From: Leptobrachium leishanense
Taxonomy: Eukaryota > Chordata > Amphibia > Anura > Megophryidae
DNA: 64,000 nt
Assembly (NCBI GenBank): GCA_009667805.1
Contig: CM019069.1
Location: forward strand, 90,989,204 to 91,053,203
Reading direction: 5' to 3'
The position numbers and the translations under genes are program-made. Of the stretch, positions 58,155 to 64,000 are shown piece after piece (within the stretch, counting starts at the first letter, position 1; the number at the start of each line of letters is the position of its first letter). Under the pieces are notes generated by a model. That model did not search any database and was not told the origin of the DNA. It was given only the letters and a program-made list of their open reading frames with translations.

Positions 58155-59960
58155 ATCAAATAGTGTGTTACCTATCCAATGAGCAGAAAAACAAATTCAA
58201 ATATTTTCACTCATGAACATTCTCTTAAGTTTCACACTAACATATTTATTGTTAACGCTTGATGGTAAATTTTTTACATGTTTTTCTGTGGCGGTACGTA
58301 GGAAGATGTTATTCTCCAAAACAATTGTGTGGGAAGATCACACCCAGAGTTATAAAAAAATAACATAAAACAAGCAAACAATAAAATATTTTCAGCAGCT
58401 AATTTATAAATCCCTTAACCTTGTGATATTGCATTCAAACTAAGATACTCATATTCTAATATGCAAGAAATATGAAAAATATATACGCAAGACCAATTTA
58501 TTAAATATTTGATAAAATAGAGATATATTCAAGCAGACACATTTCTTAATTATCACAAAAATAATATTTTATAGTTAGCATTCATATTTTCAATAGAATT
58601 AAAATGCAAGTTACTAAATGATTTTCCACAAAACCACTCTCAGTACCCACTGGTTTCATGGGAAACCACTTTACATTAATCACACTGCATGCTGCATTGT
58701 AGCTGTGTACATCTGTAGAATACATTTAAATTACAAGAAGCCCTCTTTAGCAGGGAGATGGCTGCATCAGTTGGCCAAAAAGTGCTACTGCAGGTATTTC
58801 TCCACAAGTTGTTCAAACAGTTCCAAAATATTGGCCGCTATAACTCATTTGCTAAAACTTTATGGGTTGGATATTTTGGAGGACATATGCTCACAAATTT
58901 TGTTTCCAATAAACTGAATTTGTTTGCTTTTCTCTAGAATAAGACCACATCAAGTTAACTTGATCTTGAGGTAGAATTCACTATATTATAAGCCTTTATT
59001 GATTCATATATTTGGTGAGTGGGTTTTCTTAAGCATGCGGCAATCTTTACAGCATTGTGCTGCTTGGTTTTCCTTGAGTTTGGATGGCTGCAGTTTTCTC
59101 TACTGCCATTTGGAGGGATCACATTAATTAATTGATGCTTGAAAATGTATTTATATATCGAGTTAGGCTCTCAAAGGGACCAATCAAGTGTAATTTTATC
59201 CATACTGTATCATGTTATTTTGGCTTTACTTGTGTGAGTGTTTTTGTTTAATAGATGCACTCCTCTCTCTTTTTTACTGTATCTTCTGCAAATTCTGTTC
59301 ATAGATTGATTTGATTAAAATTTAGGATAGAGACAGAAACTTACATCCCATTGCTCTTGTCAGACAGGATTAACCAACTCAGACTGCAACATTCACATTG
59401 TTCATTCTTCTCCGTTTCAAGTACTGACTTGATAATTCTCCGATATGTGTCACACTGTAAGTCGGTTATGTAATATGCTAATGCAAGTTTGCTTACTAAT
59501 TATAAATTGGTTGTATATCTACTGGCACCAACATTTTTCTTTATGCATTCCTTGAGGCCGCTATATCTAGTAAAACAAATCATGAATGATGATTCTGATA
59601 AGTAAAATACATTTTATTGCCGTTGGACATGTCCTTCAAAACTGTTATCAAAAGCAGTTTACAAACCTTGACAACAGATGGATATTTGAAGTTTACAAAG
59701 GCCACATGTTCTCTTTAACCTTGGGCACAATTCCAGCCTAGGACTCGATTTACTTCTGCGGGCCATATTTAAAAAAAATATATCAGCTGATTGAGGCTTT
59801 TTTTGTTGTTGAAATATCAATGAATAACAGTTGAATAATTCGGCCCAAGCTGAATTGAAAAAAAATCCGTCTTTAGTAAAACAGGTCAAGTTGATAAAAA
59901 GCCCAAAAAGCAGAGTGTAAATATATGTGCATGGTCATGGATGCTTTTTCTGTGTCTCAC
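58155..59960. other. AT-rich unique sequence, no gene seen
   Basis: No features recognised; small open frames (58618-58917, 59659-59889) lack signatures. Confidence 0.5.
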
Positions 59961-59963
59961 TAT

Positions 59964-60345
59964 CTTACTGTAAATCCAGGACTTAACAAAGTCTCACAAA
60001 CTTGCGTCTTAGAGTAAATGCATGTTTTAATGTATACGCGCATCTTACTGTAAATTCCAGTGCGAGTGTTTTACTGTACATCCAATTATTGAGAACCTTA
60101 TTTTATTTCCGACAAAAGTGCTCTTTACTGTACATCCTGGCATTATTAGTGTCAGCGTGGAGATATTACATTAAGGACTTGCGTATTGTAAATATAATAG
60201 TGGAATATTAAGGCAGGGAGTCACGGGTTGTAAAGATAACAGTGAATAGTACAGTAGGGCTTGTGGGTTGAAAATATAACTATTACAAGTTAATTTGCAG
60301 ACTTTCACGTTGTTACTGTAAGAGTAAAAAAGTATTTTAAGGACT
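59964..60345. repeat. Degenerate TTACTGTA(A/C)ATCCAG repeat
   Basis: TTACTGTAAATCCAGG, TTACTGTAAATTCCAG, TTACTGTACATCCAATT and TTACTGTACATCCTGG occur at about 59965, 60045, 60071 and 60125. AAGGACTTGCGTATTGTAAA and AAGGACTTGCAATTTATG occur at about 60173 and 60339. Spacing is irregular. Confidence 0.45.
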
Positions 60346-61739
60346 TGCAATTTATGATGTTAACATAATTATTAACATTATTAACATAATAATGGACTAT
60401 AAACCAAAAATCATCTATCTTACATAGACAATAAATAGTATAGCATGATACAATGGACATAATTAATATTTCTTATATAGAGCCAAATTTAGTTTCTTGT
60501 ACTTGAAGAGAGTATAGGTCTGATGGTATCATTTCAATTACTGTCAGCCTTGAACCAAACCAAAGCAAGTTCACCCATTTCAATTTAATAGCGATCAGGG
60601 AAGATCAGAATATGAGGCAATTATGGGTAATTACTGAGAATGAGTGATAAACCTTAATGAGTATAACATGAACCCAGGCATGCAAATGTCTTCTTGGAGC
60701 ACTGGCCACATCCGACTATAATGTCCAACTTTAACCTAACATAATGAAAGCCCAGTTGGGTATTAAGCATCTAGGATCCATGTACTTTTTTTTTTTACTC
60801 AGATTAAAGAAATGTACCAAAACTTAAAAAAAAATCAAGATGGATTTAGCAGAAGAAATCATTGATGACCTCTGCTCATGATTCCCAAATTACTAGCAGT
60901 ATTATGAGTCATTAGATCTTAAAATCTGGTTATTCTGTCACCTGGGTCTCCTCACTTATCGGTCTGGAAAAACTAAAATTAAATAGAGCGAATGTATATT
61001 GAGCATAATTAACCAGTGACAAATGATTTGAATATGGCTAACTTTAAATAATTTACAAATATTTATGCTGAAAATGAAAATATAGCTTGATAAATACAGT
61101 ACTTACTCAAATAGAATTAGTTGATTTTTGTGATGCTTTGAAATACACAATAAAATTCTAAAATATAGATTTTTATTACATGCTTTTTCTAACATATGAT
61201 TGGTCACTGAGTCAGAAGACCATTGTAAAACTTCCCAGGTCACCAGTTGTCAATGGTGAACATTAACAAATATATATACTGTATATGTTCGATAGAATGA
61301 CATGAGTTGCCATAGATACAGAAGCTTTGTATTGGCATTCTGTGACTTGATTGGATAAACAGATTATGCTTGCAGATTATATATCTCCCAGCTTGATAAA
61401 AGCCCTGAAAGACTGAAACAGTGTGGATCGTCTGTAATGAATAAAATATGTTTTGCTGGGATACACACACGCCAACACAATATTTTGCTATCTCGATGAC
61501 TGCAGAGTCTGCCCATCTCTCTTGCATACCACACCATGTTGTAGACCTTTCCCAAACTGTGTGTGCTGGCTTCTTTTTATAAACCCATTTTGGGTTGCTT
61601 TTTGATGTCATAGAACCTCCACTTAGATTTTAAAATTATTTTTATTAATTGCATTTCAGATTTCATCTGTGGAAAAGTCTTTAAGCTAACACATATTTTT
61701 TAAGTTAAGAGTCATTTCCCATGCATTAAATTGCACAAA
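60346..61739. other. AT-rich unique sequence, no gene seen
   Basis: No features recognised. Confidence 0.5.
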
Positions 61740-61744
61740 TGTAG

Positions 61745-62854
61745 GGCCCAATCACCTGGTGTGAGCTAACCCTAGCATCAGCATGTTTTTACGTTAGTGC
61801 CCGATAGAATGAGTCTAGCGCCTGATCAAAGATCATTTGCCTCCCGCTAGAAACGGGAAAAATCACTTAGCGCGTGGTAATTTGCGTTTCATAGCTTGAG
61901 CTTACTGTACTTACCGCGTCCTAAACTTAACATGTGGCGTGCTAGAGTGCATTTGCGCTCTTGTAACCGTTAGATCACTTGGTGCCTGCGCTAATTTCTG
62001 GACGGACGCTAATCGCAAAATTTTACCTACTGCTCAACCCTGATGGCAACTCCAAAAAACAGTTCCTCGTCCAAAATTAACAGGCAATTAACAGTCAATT
62101 GAAATGAATGCAGCACATGTGTTCCCTCTGCCCCATACACCATAGCAATGGATCTGGTCAGCAATGTCGTTGCTGTTGCAGTAGGCTCTATTATGATATA
62201 CAGTATGTATCCTTTATTGACATATATCCTAATTCTAATATATTGGCTAATTTTAAGCATTTTATGCTGGGGGTTATTCTTAGTATGTAAATGTTTGGTT
62301 ATTAGGGTGACTGTGTGAACCACGTTTAAAGGGACACATGGATAAGTCTTGCCCTGAAACATGTATTATTTATATGCTACAGCAGGGAAATTATTGTTGC
62401 TCACCTGGCCTTTCATTTTAGATCTATTAAATGCATTTTTATGATTCTACCTGCTGTTGGGTGGCATTTATCATGCAATGCCCATCAGCCTTAATTAATA
62501 AATGTGTCCATATAAACATGGATGATATGGCCACCTTTGAGGATTTTAATAATTCAGGGGAGTGAGGGCTGTTTGCTGGATGTGTTCATATTTATAAAAG
62601 CTTGTGAGGGCAGGGGATAGGTATGGCCAGGCACTCTGCACTGGAAAAAACAGTTCTATCCTGTACACAACCGCATTAGCACTGGGTCTCAGTCCGGGTC
62701 TCAGCATTTCCCTAGCATGCGCTAAACGACCTTGTACACGGTCTACCGCAGATAAGCTGATCTGTTGGTGGGTTGTCAGGCGCTACCTTTTAGTGACTTG
62801 CACTACATTTTTCCATTAGCGATGGCGTTTTAGCTCACACCAGGTGATAGGGCC
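61745..62854. mobile_element. 1,110-bp terminal-inverted-repeat element with TGTAG duplication
   Basis: Left GGCCCAATCACCTGGTGTG with AGCTAA, and right TTAGCTCACACCAGGTGATA with GGGCC. Each end itself contains a small palindrome (CACCTGGTG/CACCAGGTG). TGTAG is present at 61740-61744 and 62855-62859, a 5-bp target duplication. Subterminal words (GTAACCGTTAGATCACTTGG, GCGATGGCGTTTTAGC) are CpG-rich. No transposase frame is present and the superfamily is not identified. A solo end of the family lies at 10141. Confidence 0.75.
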
Positions 62855-62859
62855 TGTAG

Positions 62860-64000
62860 TTTTTTAATAGGATTCTGCTTTATTAGTTTTAATAATCTAA
62901 TTTTTTTTTCTCTCCTAACAATCGCTTAAAATCAAAAATTAAAATCTACCTTTTTTTTCACTGTTGGGTCGACAGTCTGTAGGGTAAATATGAATGTTCA
63001 TGTACATAGAATGAACAAGAAGTTCAAGTACCATAGGTCACAGTTATTCTTGTTTATAAAGGGATAAAAGTGGAGGTTATTTCTGAGATATATCTCTTTC
63101 TTTCTTGTAGTAAATGTTTGTACGTTACTATACCCTCAATCCCTTGGATCATATATCATATCAGAAACAATTGAATGGTGCCCGTCAGCCGAGTAGTCTC
63201 AGAAACCAAGACGCTTTTGTCTTCACATCTAATTTGATAGAATTAAAGTTGCTGCTCCCCAGGAAATTCTTAAATTCATAAACTTTTCAGTATAAAATGA
63301 CTTGATGAGATTTTGTGTTTGTGACAGAGAAAATACATAGTACTAACCTTTCTATATATTATATATCCACTGAATTGAAGGGAAAAAACATACAGCTGTA
63401 TTGAGATACACTAACAGTCAAAAGCATAAAGGTTTATAACTGATCTTTTTTGCATTTAACTCTGCTTATAATATAATATTAATCTAACAACGACAAATAT
63501 CAAAAACATAGTTTGTAACATATTTTAATTTTCATATATTTATGTTTTAAGTCAATAGTTTATAGAGACATATTTTCTTACAATTAAAATGCATTTTACA
63601 TAAAAACCTGATATGGCATTCTGTAGAAAACACAAATATTTCTAATTATATGTCATGTATTTTATCAGACTTAGTAATGGGATGAGTAAATATGATGGGA
63701 GTAAAATTGAAACAGGAAAGGTTCTGAGTCTTTGACAGCTTTTAGGATACATGTTTGGAAAACTCTTCCTTGTCCTTGCATGGCTCGTTTAATTTTAGTT
63801 AATTAAGAGATACCCCTTATTATCCCCAGGATGTTAACACCTCACGATAAGGACGCTTGATAGCAGTCGAAAATTGGAAACAACGAGACACAAATTTATG
63901 ATCTGGTTATAAATAAGTGGTAGTGTATATTGTGGTTGTAACCAGACAATGGGTAGGTTCAATAACTCTGTCTGCTACATAAAGATAGAACTGTGGAGTT
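62860..64000. other. AT-rich unique sequence, no gene seen
   Basis: No recognised repeats or coding regions up to the right edge of the window. Confidence 0.5.

Overview
The window looks like a transposon-packed intron or gene desert from a vertebrate, most likely a frog (anuran amphibian). There is no bacterial or organellar gene organisation. The base composition is AT-rich, and the coding potential belongs almost entirely to mobile elements: L2 and CR1 non-LTR retrotransposons, a Tc1/mariner element, hAT elements with 8-bp target duplications, TTAA-target (piggyBac/Kolobok-type) elements, and a short TTAA element whose ends fit the TTAAAGGRR ends of the T2 MITEs known from Xenopus. The frog assignment is inference from this repeat mix; no host gene was recognised.

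Layout. 1-215 is degenerate telomere-like CCCTAA satellite, and a possible 27-nt host microexon lies at 2460-2486. 3.2-9.2 kb holds a TTAA MITE, a 2.7-kb hAT element (5520-8224) with a CR1 fragment and a 40-bp minisatellite inside, and a hairpin-rich piggyBac-like element. 10-16 kb has a CR1 tail, a terminal-hairpin element and a 2.6-kb hAT (13368-15948) with older pieces inside. 17.8-20.4 kb is a dead L2 split by a 548-bp hAT MITE. 21.9-23.6 kb is a nearly intact Tc1/mariner element with one frameshift and a perfect 91-bp internal inverted repeat.

25.1-30.3 kb is the most notable locus. A GC-rich MITE is split by a 4,545-bp element with perfect 8-bp target duplications (ACGTTAAC). Inside, on the minus strand, is a complete five-exon gene of 259 codons plus stop. 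It encodes a Myb/SANT-like DNA-binding domain, three duplicated acidic exons and a C-terminal coiled coil. It has an NRF1-type promoter site upstream and AATAAA signals downstream, but no transposase is visible beside it.

32.6-34.9 kb is a second, better preserved L2. 35-64 kb is mostly AT-rich unique sequence interrupted by MITEs, three large nested composites (45.2-46.9, 47.7-49.0 and 50.2-54.2 kb), a T2-like MITE (55.4-56.0 kb), TA microsatellites, a mariner hairpin (58.0 kb) and a 1,110-bp element flanked by TGTAG duplications (61.7-62.9 kb).

Two patterns cross the window. Several unrelated-looking MITEs carry the same strong splice donor, GGTGAGTAT. Two unrelated loci share a TGAGGAA-stem-GAAA hairpin that resembles a hammerhead ribozyme core.
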